Assembly: GCF_024679095.1 (NCBI RefSeq) | Contig: NW_026111765.1 | Coordinates: forward strand, 372,001-436,000 | Direction: 5' to 3' | Origin: Eriocheir sinensis | Lineage: Eukaryota; Arthropoda; Malacostraca; Decapoda; Varunidae | DNA length: 64,000 bases | Shown here: in pieces, positions 43,901-59,418 of the stretch | Layout: every line of letters starts with the position of its first letter | Position numbering within the stretch: the stretch's first letter is position 1 | Program-made: the position numbers and the translations under genes | Notes under the pieces: model-generated | The model's input: only the letters and a program-made list of their open reading frames with translations | What the model was told of the DNA's origin: nothing | The model's database searches: none

Positions 43901-44800
43901 AAATAAACAAAATACCAATAAAAGAATGTGTATTTGGATAAATATAAATATACAAAATACACATACAAAATAAACATAAAATAAAGTAGATTTGTAATAA
44001 AATATATGTACAAAATACACATAAAATAATGTAAATTTATATGAAAATATATATACAAATACACATAAAATACCATGAATTTGTATAAAAATATATATTA
44101 AAAATAAATATTAAATAATGTAAATGCATATAAAAATATATATACAAAGTACATATAAAACAATGTAAATTCGTATACAAAATACACTTAAAATAGTGTA
44201 AATTTGAATGAAAATATATAAACATATAGACTTAAAATTACGTAAAAATGTATCAAATATATATACAAAAAAAACATTAAATAATGTAAATATGTATAAA
44301 AAAATATATACAAAACACAAATAAAATAATGTAAAATCGTATCAAAATAAATACAGAAAATATTAATAAAATAATGTAAATTTGTATGAAAATTAAGATG
44401 CAAAATACCCATAAAATAACGCATTTTTTATAAAAATATATATACGAAAAAACATAAAATATTTGATTTTGTATTAAAATAAATAGATATACAAAATACA
44501 CATAAAATAAGCTAAATTTGAATTGAAATATATATACAAAATACATAAAATAATGTAAATTTGTATCAAAATACCTATACAAATACACATATAATAACGT
44601 AAATTTGTATAAAAATATATAAACAAAATACACATTAAATAATGTATATACGTAAAAAAAAATGTAAAAAATACACAAATAATCATGTAATTCGTATCAA
44701 AATAAATAGACAATATACCAACAAAAAAATGTAAATTTCTATGAGAAAACATATACAAAATACACATAAATAACGCAAATATCAATAAAAATATATATAA
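40966..44800 (-). repeat. Satellite block 20 (-)
   Basis: A 3.8-kb '-' block. A short repeated segment (40,700-40,830 and 43,610-43,750) carries the GCGCATTTCTTATAAAAA variant. The CCTATGAAATAATC subfamily is at 42,955-43,310. It ends at the recurrent AT palindrome. Confidence 0.86.
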
Positions 44801-44814
44801 TATAATATATTTTT
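44787..44814. repeat. AT-only quasi-palindrome (copy 4)
   Basis: Same orientation as copy 1. The right flank is TATACATATTT in place of TGTACATATTT. Confidence 0.81.
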
Positions 44815-46284
44815 ATACATATTTAAAATATTTAATGTATATTTTGTATATATATATTTTATCCAAATTTACGTGATTTTATATGTATTTGTTTATATAT
44901 TTTCATACAAATTTACATTATTTTATGTGAGTTTTGTATATGTATTTCAATACAAATTTGCCTAACTTTATGTGTATTTTGCATATCTATTTTCAAACAA
45001 ATTTAAATTATTTTTGTGTATTTTTGTATATATTTTTATACAAATTTTAGTTATTTTATTTGGTTTTTGTATATATATTTCCCCACAAATATACATTCTT
45101 TTATTGGAATTTTGTGTATTTAATTTTTTACGAATTTACATTATTTTATGTGTATTTTGTATATATATTTTTCTACGTATTTAAACTATTTTATGTGTAT
45201 TTTATATATACATTTTCATAAAAAATTACGTTATTTTATTGTGTGTATTCGTATATATTTTGAAACAAATTTTATACAAATTCATGTTATTTTATGTGTA
45301 TTTGTATATATATTTTCATACAAATTTATATTATTTTATGTGTATTCTTACATATATTTTATTACAAATTTACCTTATTTTATGTTTATTTTGTATATTT
45401 ATTTCATTGAATTTTAAATTATTTAATGTGTATATTTGTATTTGTATTTAGGTTATTTTATGTGTTTTCTATATATATTTTCATCCAAAATTACATTATT
45501 TTATTGTTATTTTCTTAATTTAACTCGATACGAATTTAGATTATTTCATAGGTATTTTGTATAAATATTTTTATACTCATTTACATTATCTAATGTGTGT
45601 TTTGTATATATTTTTTTATGCAAACTAATTTTATGTGCATTTTTGTACATATATTTTTATAGAAACTTAAAACGTTATTTTATGTGTATTTTGTATATGT
45701 TTTCACAAATTTACATTATTTAATTAGTTTTTTGTTTATTTATTTTGATACGAATGACTTGATTATTTGTGTATTTTGTAAATATTTTTTTATACGTATT
45801 TACATTACTTAATGTGTATTTTGTTTATATATTTTTTTACAAATTTACGTTATTATATGTGTATTTGTTAAAAATATTTTGAAACGAATTTACTTTATTT
45901 TATGTATTTTGTATATATATTCTATTCAAATTTAGCTTATTTTAAATATTTTTATGTATTTTGTATATTTATATTTATACAAATACATTCTCTTATTGGT
46001 ATTTTGTTTATTTATATTTATACAAATTTACATTATTTTATGTATTTTGTATACATTTTGATTTATTTACTTAATTTTATTTGTATTTTGTATATATATA
46101 TTTATAGAAATCTACGTTATTTTTGTGTATTCGTATATATATTTTGAAACAAATTTACATTATTATTTTATATATTTATATATATTTTATACAAATTTAC
46201 ATTATTTATATGTATTTATATATTTTCAATACAAATTTACCTAATTTTATGTGTATTTTGTATATTTATTTTCATACATATTTA
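44801..46284 (+). repeat. Satellite block 21 (+)
   Basis: The stretch to about 45,660 is an inverted copy of 38,080-38,941. The part after 45,690 is eroded, with units shortened by several bases. The subfamily with TTTCATAGGTATTTTG is at 45,480-45,690. Confidence 0.84.
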
Positions 46285-47768
46285 TAGAATAAATTTCTAT
46301 GAAAATATATATTCAATACATATAAAATTATGTAAATAAGTATAAATATATATATCAAATACACCTAAAAAATGAAAATTCGTATCAAAATAAATAAACA
46401 AAATTCCGATGAAAGAACGTATATTTGTAGGAAAATAAATATACAAAATACACAAAATTACGAAAATTTGAATAAAAATATATACAAAAATAAACAAAAA
46501 TAATTTAAATTTGTATAAAAATATATATACAAAATACACATAAAACTAGTTAAATTTCTATTGAAATACATAAACAAAATACACATAAAATAATGTAAAT
46601 TTTAATGAAAATATATAAACAAATACACTTAAAATAACGTAAATGTGTATGAAATATATATAGAAATTACACATTAAATAATGTAAATATGTATAAAAAT
46701 ATATATACAAAACAAAAAGAGAATAATGTAAAATAGTATCAAAATAAATACACAAAATATTAATAAAATAATGTAAATTTGTATGAAAATAAAGAGGCAA
46801 AATACCCATAAAACAACGCATTTTTTATGAAAATATATATACCAAAATACACATATAATATTTAAATTTGTATTACAATAAATATACAAAATGCACATAA
46901 AATAAGGTAAATTTGTATTCAAATAGATATGCAAAATACACATAAAACAATATAAATTTGTTTTAAAATATATATACGAATGCAGATAAAATAACGTAGA
47001 TTTCTATAAAAATATATATACAAAATACACATAAAATCTAAATTCGTATCGAGTTAAATTAAGAAAATAACAATAAAATAATGTAATTTTGGATGAAAAT
47101 ATATATAGAAAACACACATAAAATAACCTATATACAAATACAAATATACACATTAAATAATTTAAAATTGAATGAAATAAATATACAAAATAAACATAAA
47201 ATAAGGTAAATTTGTAATAAAGTATATGTAAGAATACACATAAAATAATATAAATTTGTATGAAAATATATATACAAATACACATAAAATAACATGAATT
47301 TGTATAAAATCTGTTTCAAAATATATACGAATACACACAATAAAATAACGTAAATTTTTATGAAAATGTATATATAAAATACACATAAAATAGTTTAAAT
47401 ACGTAAAAAAATATATATACAAAATACACATAAAATAATGTAAATTCGTAAAAAATTAAATACACAAAATTCCAATAAAAGAATGTATATTTGTAGGAAA
47501 ATATATATACAAAAAAAATAACTAAAATTTGTATAAAAATATATAAAAAAATACACAAAAATAATTTAAATTTGTTTGAAAATAGATATGCAAAAAACAC
47601 ATAAAGTTAGGCAAATTTGTATTGAAATACATACAAAACTCACATCAAATAATGTAAATTTGTATGAAAATATATAAACAAATACATATAAAATCACGTA
47701 AATTTGGATAAAATATATATACAAAATATACATTAAATGAATTAAATATGAATAAAAATATATTATAT
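46285..47768 (-). repeat. Satellite block 22 (-)
   Basis: From 47,038 it pairs with 38,201-38,941 and ends at the same palindrome. The left part resembles the start of the 2.7-kb super-unit at 31,024. Confidence 0.85.
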
Positions 47769-48241
47769 TATATATATTTTTATTGATATTTGCGTTATTT
47801 ATGTGTATTTTGTATATGTTTTCTCATAGAAATTTACATTATTTTACTGGTATTTTGTCTATTTATTTTGATACGAATTACATGATTATTTGTGTATTTT
47901 GTACATTTTTTTATACGTATTTACATTATTTAATGTGTATTTTGTTTATATATTTTTATACAAATTTACGTTATTATATGTGTATTTGTATAAGTATTTT
48001 GATACAAATTTACATTATTTTATGTATTTTGTATATACATTTCAATTCAAATTTAGCTTATTTTATTTTTATTTTGTATATATATTTTCATACAAATTTA
48101 ATTACTTCTGTGTATTTTTGTATATTGTTTAATACAAATTTACGTTATTTTATGTGTATTTTGTATATTTATATTTATACAAATACACATTCTTTTATTG
48201 GTATTTTGTTTATTTATTTTGATACGAATTTACATTATTTT
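47038..48241 (+). repeat. Segmental duplication E, copy 2
   Basis: Partner of 38,201-39,415. The left edge is at CTAAATTCGTATCGAG. Confidence 0.82.
47754..47781. repeat. AT-only quasi-palindrome (copy 5, inverted)
   Basis: Same orientation as copy 3. The right flank is ATTGATATTTGCG. Confidence 0.81.
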
Positions 48242-49240
48242 ATGTATTTTCTATATTTATTTCAATTCAAATTTAACTTATTTTATGTGTCTTTTGTATA
48301 TCTATTTATTTTAATACAAAATCAAATATTTTATGTTTTTTCGTATATATATTTTTATAAAAAATGCATTATTTTATGGGTATTTTGTATCTTAATTTTC
48401 ATACAAATTTACATTATTTTATTAATATTTTCTGTATTTATTTGATACGATTTTACATTATTTTATTTGTGTTTTGTATATATTTTATACATATTTACAT
48501 TATTTAATGTGTTTTTGTATATATTTGATACAAATTTACGTTATTTTAAGTCTATATGTTTATATATTTTCATTCAAATTTACATTATTTTATGTGTATT
48601 TTGTATATGTATTCAATACAAATTTACCTAATTTTATATGTTTTTGTATATTTATTTTCATACAAGTTTAAATTATTTTTGTGTATTTTGTATATAGTTT
48701 TTACAAATTTAGGTTATTTTATGTATTTTGTATATCTATTTTCATACAAATACTCATTCTTTTCATGATATTTTGTTTATTTATTTTGACACGAATTAAC
48801 ATTATTTAATGTGTATTTTGTATATATATTTTATATGTATTTACATTATTTCAAGTGTATTTTGTATATATATTTCTATAGAAATCTGCGGTATTTATGT
48901 GTATTCGTATATATTTTGAAACAAATTTACATTGTTTATGTGTATTTTGCATATATTTTAATACAAATTTACCTTATTGTATGTGCATTTTGTATATTAT
49001 TTTAATACAAATTTGATTAATCTATGTATTTTGTATATGTATTTTATAAAATATGCATTATTTTATGGGTATTTTGCATCTTTATTTTCATACAAATTTA
49101 CATTATTTTATTGATATTCTGTGTATTTATTTTGATATGATTTTACATTATTCTATGTGTATTTTGTATATATTTTATATAAAATGTATTTGTTTTCATT
49201 TCATACAAATCTACATTATTTTATGTATTTTTGTACATGT
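47769..49240 (+). repeat. Satellite block 23 (+), eroded
   Basis: Pairs with block 17 to 48,241. After 48,430 many units have lost 1-5 bases, so the 45-bp phase drifts. It ends at GTACATGTATACACATAAAA, a switch. Confidence 0.83.
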
Positions 49241-51264
49241 ATACACATAAAATATTTAAATTTGTATTGAAATAAATATACAAAATGCACATACAATAAG
49301 GTAAACTTCTGTTGAAAGAGATATGCAAAAATACATATAAAACAATGTAAATTTGTTTCAAAATATATATAGGAATACACATAAAATAACGTAGATTTCT
49401 ATAAAAATATATATACAAAATACTCATAAAATTAAGTAAATACGTCTAAAAAAATGTAAACAAAATACACATAAAATAATGTAAATTCGAAACAAAATAA
49501 ATAAACAAAATACCAATAAAAGAATGTGTATTTGTATAAATATAAATGTACAAAATACACATACAAAATAAACATAAAATAAGGTAAATTTGTAATGAAA
49601 TATATGTACAAAATACACATAAAATAATGTAAATTTATATGAAAATATATATACAAATACACATAAAATACCATGAATTTGTATAAAATTATATATTCAA
49701 AATAAATATTAAATAATGTAAATGCGTATAAAAATATATATAAAAAGTACATATAAAATAATGTAAATTCGTATCAATATAAATCAACAAAATACCAATA
49801 AAATAATATATATTTGAATGAAAATAGATTTACAAAATACACATAACATAGCTAAAATTTGTATTGAAATATATACAAAAATACATATAAATAATTTGAG
49901 TTTGTATGAAAAAAGATATTCAAAATACACATATAACTAGGTAAATTTCTTTTGAAATATTTATACAAAATACCCATAAAATATTGTAAATTTGTGTCAA
50001 AATATATAAACAAATACACATAAAATAACGTAAATTTGTATGAAAAATATATACAAAATACACATAGAATAATGTCAAATCGTATCAAAATGAATGAGCA
50101 GAATATCAATAAAATAACGTAAATTTTGTATGAAAATAAAGATGCAAAAATACCCATAAAATAAAGCATATTTTTATAAAAATACATATACAAAAATACA
50201 CATAGAATAATTAAATTTGTATTAAAATTAATATATAAAATGCATATACAATAAGGTAAATTTGTACAGAAAAAATATGCAAAATACACATAAAAGTGTA
50301 AAATTGTTTAAAAATCTGTATACGAATACACATAATATAACGTAGATTTCTATAGAAATATATATACAAAATACACATGAAATGATGTAAATACGTATAA
50401 AAATATATATACAAAATACACATTAAATAATTTAAATTCTCGTCAAAATAAATAAACAAAATATCAATAAAAGAATGTGTATTTGTATGAAAATATATAT
50501 ATATAAAATACTCATAAAATAACTTAAGTTTGTATAAAACTATATACAAAAATACACAAAAATAATTAAAATTTGTATGAAAATAAATATACAAAATACA
50601 CATAAAATTAGGTAAATTTGTATTGAAATACATATACAAAATACACATAAAATAATGGAAATTTGAATGAAAATATATAAACATATACACTTAAAATAAC
50701 GTAAATTTGTATCAAATATATATACAAAATACTAATTAAATAATGTAAATATGTATAAAAAAATATATACAAAACACAAAAAGAATAATGTAAAATAGTA
50801 TCAAAATAAATACACAGAATATTAATAAAATAATGTAAATTTGTATGAAAATAAAGATGCAAAATAGCCATAAAATAACGCATTTTTTATAAAATTATAT
50901 ATACCAAAATACACATAAAATATTAAAATTTGTATTAAAATAAATATAAAAAATGCAGATACTGTAAGGTAAATTTGTATTGAAATAGATATGCAAAATA
51001 CATATAAAACAATGTAAATTTGTTTCAAAATATATATACGAATACACATAAAATAACGTTGATTTCTATAAAAATATATACAAAATACTCATAAAATGAA
51101 GTAAATACGTATAAAAAAATGAATACAAAATACACATAAAAATCGTATCAAAATAAATAAACAAAATACCAGTAAAAGAATGTGTATTTGTATAAATATA
51201 AATATACAAAATACACATAAAATATCGTAAATTTGTATAAAATTATATACAAAAATACACAGAA
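49241..51264 (-). repeat. Satellite block 24 (-)
   Basis: The stretch from 49,540 pairs with 17,675-19,392 in the same orientation. The right end CACAGAA coincides with the end of that pairing, so duplication edge and switch are the same point. Confidence 0.86.
49540..51263 (+). repeat. Segmental duplication C, copy 2
   Basis: Partner of 17,675-19,392 and nearly equal in length (about 1,724 against 1,718 bp). Confidence 0.84.
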
Positions 51265-51942
51265 CAAATACACATTCTTTTATTGGTATTTTGTTTATTT
51301 ATTTTGTTTCGAATTTACATTATTTTATGTGTATTTTGTTTACATTTTTTTATACGTATTTACTTAATTTTATGTGTATTTTGTATATATATTTTTATAG
51401 AAATCTACGTTATTTTATATGTATTCGTATATATATTTTGAAACAAATTTACATTGTTTTAAATGTATTTTTGCATATCTCTTTCAATAGAAGTTTACCT
51501 TATTGTATGTGCATTTTGTATATTTATCTCAATACAAATTTAAATATTTTATGTGTATTTTGGTATATATATTTTTATAAGAAATGCGCTATTTGATGGG
51601 AATTTTGCATCTTTATTTTCATACAAATTTACATTATTTTATTAATATTCGGTGTATTTATTTTGATACGATTTTACATTATTCTATTTGTTTTTTGTAT
51701 ATATATTTTTGTGTATTTTTGTATATAGTTTTATACAAATTTAGGTTATTTTATGTACGCATTTACATTATTTAATGTGTGTTTTGTATATATATTTTTA
51801 TGCAAATTTACTTTATTTTATGTGCATTTTTGTACATATATTTTTTTTGAAATTTGCGTTATTTTATGTGTATTTGTATATGTTTTCTCATGCAAATTTA
51901 CATTATTTTATTACTATTTTGTTTATTTATTTTGATACGAAT
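51265..51942 (+). repeat. Satellite block 25 (+)
   Basis: Follows 14,135-14,470, then jumps near 51,703 to sequence matching 15,190-15,424. This is a third version of block 9 lacking about one higher-order unit (roughly 720 bp). Confidence 0.84.
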
Positions 51943-52772
51943 GAAAATAGATATACAAAATATACATAAAATAAACTAAATTTGTATTGAAATATATATA
52001 CAAAATACATAGAATAATGTAAATTTGTATCAAAATATTTTAACAGATGCGCATAAAATAACGTAAATTTGTTTTAAAATATACAAAATACACATTAAAT
52101 AATGTAAATATGTATAAAAAAATATATTCAAAACACAAATAGAATAATGTAAAATCATATCAAAACAAATACACAGAATATTAATAAAACAATGTAAATT
52201 TGTATGAAAATAAATATGCAAAATACCCATTAAATAACGCATTTTTTATAAAAATATATATACCAAAATACACATGAAAAAATTAATTTGTATTAAAATA
52301 AATATACAAAATACACATACAATAAGGTAAATCTGTATTGAAATAGATATGCAAAATACATATAAAACAATGTAAATTTGTTTCAAAATATATATACGAT
52401 TACACATAAAATAACGTAGATTTGTATAAAAAAATATATACAAAATACACATAAAATGAAGTAAATACGTATAAGAAAATGTATACAAAATACACATAAA
52501 ATAATGTAAATTCGTATCAAAATAAATAAACAAAATACCAATAAAAGAATGTGTATTTGTATAAATATAAATAATCAAAATACACATAAAATAACGTAAA
52601 TTTGTATAAAACTATATACAAAAATACACAGAAGTAATTAAATTCGTATGAAAATAGATATTCAAAATACAGATAAAATAAGCTAAATTTGAATTGAAAT
52701 GTATATACAAAATACATAAAATAATGTAGATTTGTATCAAAATATTTATAAAAATACCTATAATAACGTAAA
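51943..52772 (-). repeat. Satellite block 26 (-)
   Basis: Third copy of blocks 10 and 30, recognisable by TTTTAACAGATGCGCATAAA near 52,038. It ends differently from the others, at AACGTAAATTTTGATACG. Confidence 0.84.
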
Positions 52773-54645
52773 TTTTGATACGATTTTACATTATTCTATT
52801 TGTGTTTTGTATATATTATTTTATACATATTTACATTATTTAATGTGTATTTTGTATATATATTTCATACAAATTTACGTTATTATATGTGTATTTGTTT
52901 ATATATTTTCTTTCAAATTTACATTATTTTATGTGTATTTTTTATATGTATTTCAATACAAATTAACCTAATTTTATGTGTATTTTCTATATTTCTTTTC
53001 ATACAAATTTAAATTATTTTTGTGTATTTTTGTATATAGTTTTATACAAATTTAGGTTATTTTATGTACGCATTTACATTATTTAATGTGTGTTTTGTAT
53101 ATATATTTTTATCCATAGTTACTTTATTTTACGTTCATTTTTGGACATATATTTTTATAGAAATTAGCGTTATTTTATATGTATTTGTATATGTTTTCTC
53201 ATACAAATTTACATGATTTCATTCATATTTTGTTTATTTAGTTTGATACGAATGAAATGATTATATGTGTATTTTGTACATATTTTTTATACGTATTTAC
53301 ATTACTTAATGTGTATTTTGTTTATATATTTTTAAACAAATTTACGTTATTTTATGTATTTTTATAAATATTTTGATACAAATTTACATTATTTTATGTA
53401 TTTTGTATATACATTTCAATTCAAATTTAGCTTATTTTATCTGTATTTTGTATATCTATTTTCATACGAGTTTAATTACTTCTGTGTATTTTTGTATATA
53501 GTTTTATATAAATTTACGTTATTTTATGTGTATTTTGTATATTTATATTTATACAAATACACATTCTTTTATTGGTATTTTGTTTATTTATTTTGATACG
53601 AATTTACATTATTTTATGTGTATTTTGTATACATTTTTTATACGTATTTACTTCATTTTATGTGTTTTTTGTATATATATTTTTATAGAAATCTACGTTA
53701 TTTTATATGTATTCGTATATATATTTTGAAAAAATTTACATTCTTTTATATGTATTTTGCATATCTATTTCAATACAAATTTACCTTATTGTATGTGTTT
53801 TTTGTATATTTATTTTAATACAAATTTAATTTTTTGATGTGTATTTTGGTATATATATTTTTATAAATAAAAAAAATGCGTTATTTTATGGGTATCTTGC
53901 TTCTTTATTTTCATACAAATTTACATTATTTTATTAATATTCTGTGTATTTATTTTGATACGATTTTACATTATTCTATTTGTGTTTTGTACATATTTTT
54001 TTTATACAAATTTACGTTATTTTAAGTGTATTTGTTTATGTATTTTCATTCAAATTTACATTATTTTATGTGTATTTTGTGTATGTATTTCAATACAAAT
54101 TTACCTAATTTTATCGGTATTTTGTATATTTATTTCCATACAAATTTAAAATATTTTTGTGTATTTTTGTATATAGTTTGATACAAATTTAGGTTATTTT
54201 ATGTGTATTTTGTATATCTATTTTCCTATAAATACACATTCTTTTATTTATATTTTGTTTATTTATTTTGACGCGAATTTACATTATTTAATGTGTATTT
54301 TGTATATATATTTTTATACGAATTTACATAATTTGATGTGTATTTTGTATAGTTTTAAACAAATTTATATTATTTAATGTGTATTTTGTATATATATATT
54401 TATACAAATACTCATTCTTTTATTGGTATTTTTTTTATTTATTTTGATACTAATTTACATTATTTTATGTGTATTTTGTATACATTTTTTATACGTATTT
54501 ACTTAATTTTATGTGTATTTTGTATATATATTTTTATAGAAATCTACCTTATTTCATGTGTATTCGTATATATTTTGAAACAAATTTACATTGTTTATAT
54601 GTATTCTGCATATCTATTTTTGTGTATTCTGTATTTATTTTTGTT
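52773..54645 (+). repeat. Satellite block 27 (+)
   Basis: Resembles 11,520-12,740 and 28,610-29,830 unit by unit. Shared markers are TTTTGGACATATATTTTTAT and the GATACGAATGAAATGATT area. It ends in a shortened unit at TTTTTGTTATACATAG. Confidence 0.84.
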
Positions 54646-56024
54646 ATACATAGAATAATGTAAAATCGTATCAAAATAAGTACACAGAATATCAATAAAA
54701 TAATTTAAATTTGTATGAAAATAAAGATGCAAAATACCCATAAAATAAAGCATTTTTTTTTAAATACATATACAAAAATGCACATAGAATAATAAAATAT
54801 GTGTTAAAATTATTATACAAAATGCATATACAATAAGGTAAGTTTGAATTGAAAAAAAAAAAACGCAAAATACACATAAAACAGTGTAAATTTGTCTCAA
54901 AATATATATACGAATACACATAAAATAACGTTGATTTCTATAGGAATATATATACAAAATACACATGAAATGATGTAAATACTTATAAAAATATATATAC
55001 AAAATACACATTAAATACTGTAAATTCGCGTCAAAATAAATAAACAAAATATCAATAAAAGAGTGCGTATTTGTATGATAATAGATATACAAAATACACA
55101 AAAAATAACCTAAATTTGTATCAAACTATATACAAAAATACACAAAAATATTTTAAATTTGTATGAAAATAAATATACAAAATACACATAAAATTAGGTA
55201 AATTTGTATTGAAATACATATACAAAATACACGTAAAATAATGTAAATTTGAATGAAAAGACATAAACAAATACACTTAAAATAACGTAAATTTGTATAA
55301 AAAAATATATACAAAACACAAATAGAATAATGTAAAATCGTATCAAAATAAATACACAGAATATTAATAAAATAATGTAAATTTGTATGAACATAAAGAG
55401 GCAAAATACCCATAAAATCTTTTTTATTTATAAAAATATATATACCAAAATACACATAAAAAAATTAAATTTGAATTAAAATAAATATATAAAAAAGACA
55501 TACAATAAGGTAAATTTGTATTGAAATAGATATGCAAAATACATATAAAACAATGTAAATTTGTTTCAAAATATATATACGAATACACATAAAAAAACGT
55601 AGATTTCTATAAAAATATATATACAAAATACACATAAAACGAAGTAAAAACGTATAAAAAAATGTATACAAAATACACATAAAATAATGTAAATTCGTAT
55701 CAAAATAAATATACAAAAAACCAATAAAAGAATGTGTATTTTTATAAAAATAAATATACAAAATACACATAAAATAACGTAAATTTATATAAAACTATAT
55801 ATAAAAATACACAGAAGTATTTTAATTTGTATGAAAATAGATATACAAAATAAGGTAAATTCGTTTCAATTTCAATAAACAAAATTCAGATAAAAGAAAG
55901 TATATTTGAAGAAAAAATAAATATACAAAATACACATAAAATAACGAAAATTTGTTTGAAAATATATAAAAAAATAAACAAGAATAATTTCAATTTGTAT
56001 GAAAATAAATATACAAAATACACA
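54646..56024 (-). repeat. Satellite block 28 (-)
   Basis: A '-' block with A-run expansions (54,852-54,862). The part after 55,850 is eroded. It ends at the CACATGTATTTTG switch. Confidence 0.84.
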
Positions 56025-58006
56025 TGTATTTTGTATATCTATTTTCACACAAATTTAATTACTTTTGTGTATTTTTGCATATAGTTTTATATAAATTTAC
56101 GTTATTTTATTTATATTTTGTATATTTATATTTATACAATACACATTCTTTTATTAGTATTTTGTTTATTTATTTTGATACGAGTTTACATTATTTTATG
56201 TGTATTTTGTATACCTTTTTTTATACGCATTTACTTCATTTTATGTGTATTTTGTATATTTATTTTCATAGAAATCTACGTTATTTTATGTGTATTCGTA
56301 TATATATTTTGAAAAAAATTTACATGGTTTTATATGTATTTTGCATATCTATTTCAATACAAATTTACCTTATTGTATGTGCATTTTGTATATTTATTTT
56401 AATACAAAATCAAATATTTTATGTGTGTCTTGGTATAAATATTTTTATAAAAAATGCGTTATTTTATGGGTATTTTGCATCTTAATTTTCATACAAATTT
56501 ACATTATTTTATTAATATTCTGTGTATTTGCATATTTTGATACGATTTTATATTATTCTATTTGTGTTTTGTATATATTTTTTTATACATATTTACATTA
56601 TTTAATGTGTATTTTTTATATATATTTTATACAAATTTACGTTATTTTAAGTGTATTTGTTTATATATATTTTTATTTTTTTTAAACAATTTTACATTAT
56701 TCTATGTGTATTTTGTATATCTATTTTTATACGTATTTACTTAATTTATGTGTATTTTGTATATATATTTTTATAGAAATCTACGTTATTTTATGTGTAT
56801 TCGTATATATATTTTGAAACAAATTTACATTGTTTTATATGTATTTTTGCATATCTCTTTCAATACAAGTTTACCTTATTGTATGTGCATTTTGTATATT
56901 TACTTCAATACAAATTTAAATATTTTATGTGTATTTTGGTATATATATTTTTATAAGAAATGCGCTATTTGATGGGAATTTTGCATCTTTATTTTCAAAC
57001 AAATTTACATTATTTTATTAATATTCGGTGTATTTATTTTGATACGATTTCACATTATTCTATTTGTTTTTTGTATATATTTTTTTATACATATTTACAT
57101 TATTTAATGTGTATCTTGCATATATATTTCATACAAATTTATTATCTATTATTTATTTTCATACAAATACACATTCTTTTCATGATATTTTGTTTATTTA
57201 TTTTGACACGAATTTACCTAGATATGTATTTTGTATATATATTTTTATACGTATTTACATAATTTCATGTGTATTTTGTATATATATTTCTATAGAAATC
57301 TACGTTATTTTATGTGTATTCTTATATATATTTTGAAACAAATTTACTTTGTTTTATATGTATTCTTGAATATCTCTTTCAATACATATTTACCTTACTG
57401 TATATGAATTTTGTATATTTATTTCAATACAAATTTAAATATTTTATGTGTATTTTGGTATATATATTTTTATAAAAAATGCGCTATTTTATGGGAATTT
57501 TGCATCTTTCTTTTCATACAAATTTACATTATTTTATTGATATTCTGTGTATTTATATTGATAGGATTTTACATTATTCTATTTCTTTTTTGTATATATT
57601 TTTTTATACACATTTACATTATTTAATGTGTATCTTACATATATATTTTATACAAATTTACGTTATTTTAAGTGTATTTGTTTATATATTTTCATTCAAA
57701 TTTACATTATTCTATGTGTATTTTGTATATGTATTTCAATACAAATTTACCTAATTATATGTGTATTTTGTATATTTCTTTTAATACAAATTTTAAATAT
57801 TTTTGTGTATTTTTGTATATAGTTTTATACAAATTTAGGTTATTTTATGTACGGATTTACTTTATTTAATGAGTGTTTTGTAAATATATTTTTATGCAAA
57901 TTTACTTTTTTAGAAATTTGCGTTAATTTATGTGTATTTGTATATGTTTTCTCATACAAAATTACATTATTTGATTGCTATTTTGTTTATTTATTTTGAT
58001 ACGAAT
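56025..58006 (+). repeat. Satellite block 29 (+)
   Basis: From 56,730 this is the partner of block 9 (14,116-15,424). It differs by scattered substitutions and a deletion of about 34 bp near 57,905. Confidence 0.87.
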
Positions 58007-58774
58007 GAAAATAGATATACAAAATATACATAAAATAAACTAAATTTGTATTGAAATATATATACAAAATACATAAAATAATGTAAATTTGTATCAAAAT
58101 ATTTTAACAGATGCGCATAAAATAACGTAAATTTGTTTTAAAATATACAAAATACACATTAAATAATGTTAATATGTATAAAAAAATATATACAAAACAC
58201 AAATAGAATATTGTAAAATCGTATCAAAATAAATACACAGAATATTAATAAAACAATGTAAATTTGTATGAAAAAGATGCAAAATACCCATTAAATAACG
58301 CATTTTTTATAAAAATATATATACCAAAATACACATGAAAAAATTTATTTGCATTAAAATAAATATACAAAATACACATACAATAAGGTAAATCTGTATT
58401 GAAATAGATATGCAAAATACATATAAAACAATGTAAATTTGTTTCAAAATATATATACGAATACACATAAAATAACGTAGATTTGTATAAAAATATATAT
58501 ACAAAATACATATAAAATGAAGTAAATACGTATAAGAAAATGTATACAAAATACACATAAAATAATGTAAATTCGTATCAAAATAAATAAACAAAATACC
58601 AATAAAAGAATGTGTATTTGTATTAATATAAATATACAAAATACACATAAAATAACGTAAATTTGTATAAAACTATACAAAAATACACAGAAGTAATTAA
58701 ATTCGTATGAAAATAGATATACAAAATACAGATAAAATAAGCTAAATTTGAATTGAAATGTATATACAAAATAC
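58007..58774 (-). repeat. Satellite block 30 (-)
   Basis: Partner of block 10, with both boundaries conserved. Confidence 0.87.
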
Positions 58775-59418
58775 AATATTTTATGTGTTTATTTGTATTT
58801 GTATTTAGGTTATTTTATGTGTATTTTGTATATATATTTTCATCCAAAATTACATTATTTTATTGTTTTTTTCCTAATTTAATTCGTTACGAATTTAGAT
58901 TATTTCATAGGTATTTTCTATACATATTTTTATACTCATTTACATTATCTAATGTGTGTTTTGTATATATATTTTTATGCAAATTTATTTTATGTTCATT
59001 TTTGTACATATATTTTTTATAGAAATTTGCGTTATTTTATGTACATAGTTTTATATAAATTTACGTGATTTTTTTGTGCATTTTGTATATTTATATTTAT
59101 ACAAATACACATTCTTTTATTGGTATATTGTTTATTTACATTTATACGAATTTACATTTTTTATGTGTATTTTGTATACATTTTTTTATACGTATTTACT
59201 TAATTTTATATGTATTTTGTATATGTATTTTTATAGAAATCTACGTTATTTTATGTGTATTCGTATATATATTTTGAAACAAATTTACATTATTTTATAT
59301 GTATTTTGCATATCTATTTCAATACAAATTTACCTTATTGTATGTGCATTTTGTATATTTATTTTAATTCAAATTGAAATATCTTATGTGTATTTTGGTA
59401 TCAATAATTTTATAAAAA
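58775..59418 (+). repeat. Satellite block 31 (+)
   Basis: Partner of block 11. Similarity ends shortly past the right switch, at about 59,450, where the two loci continue with different '-' higher-order variants. Confidence 0.86.
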
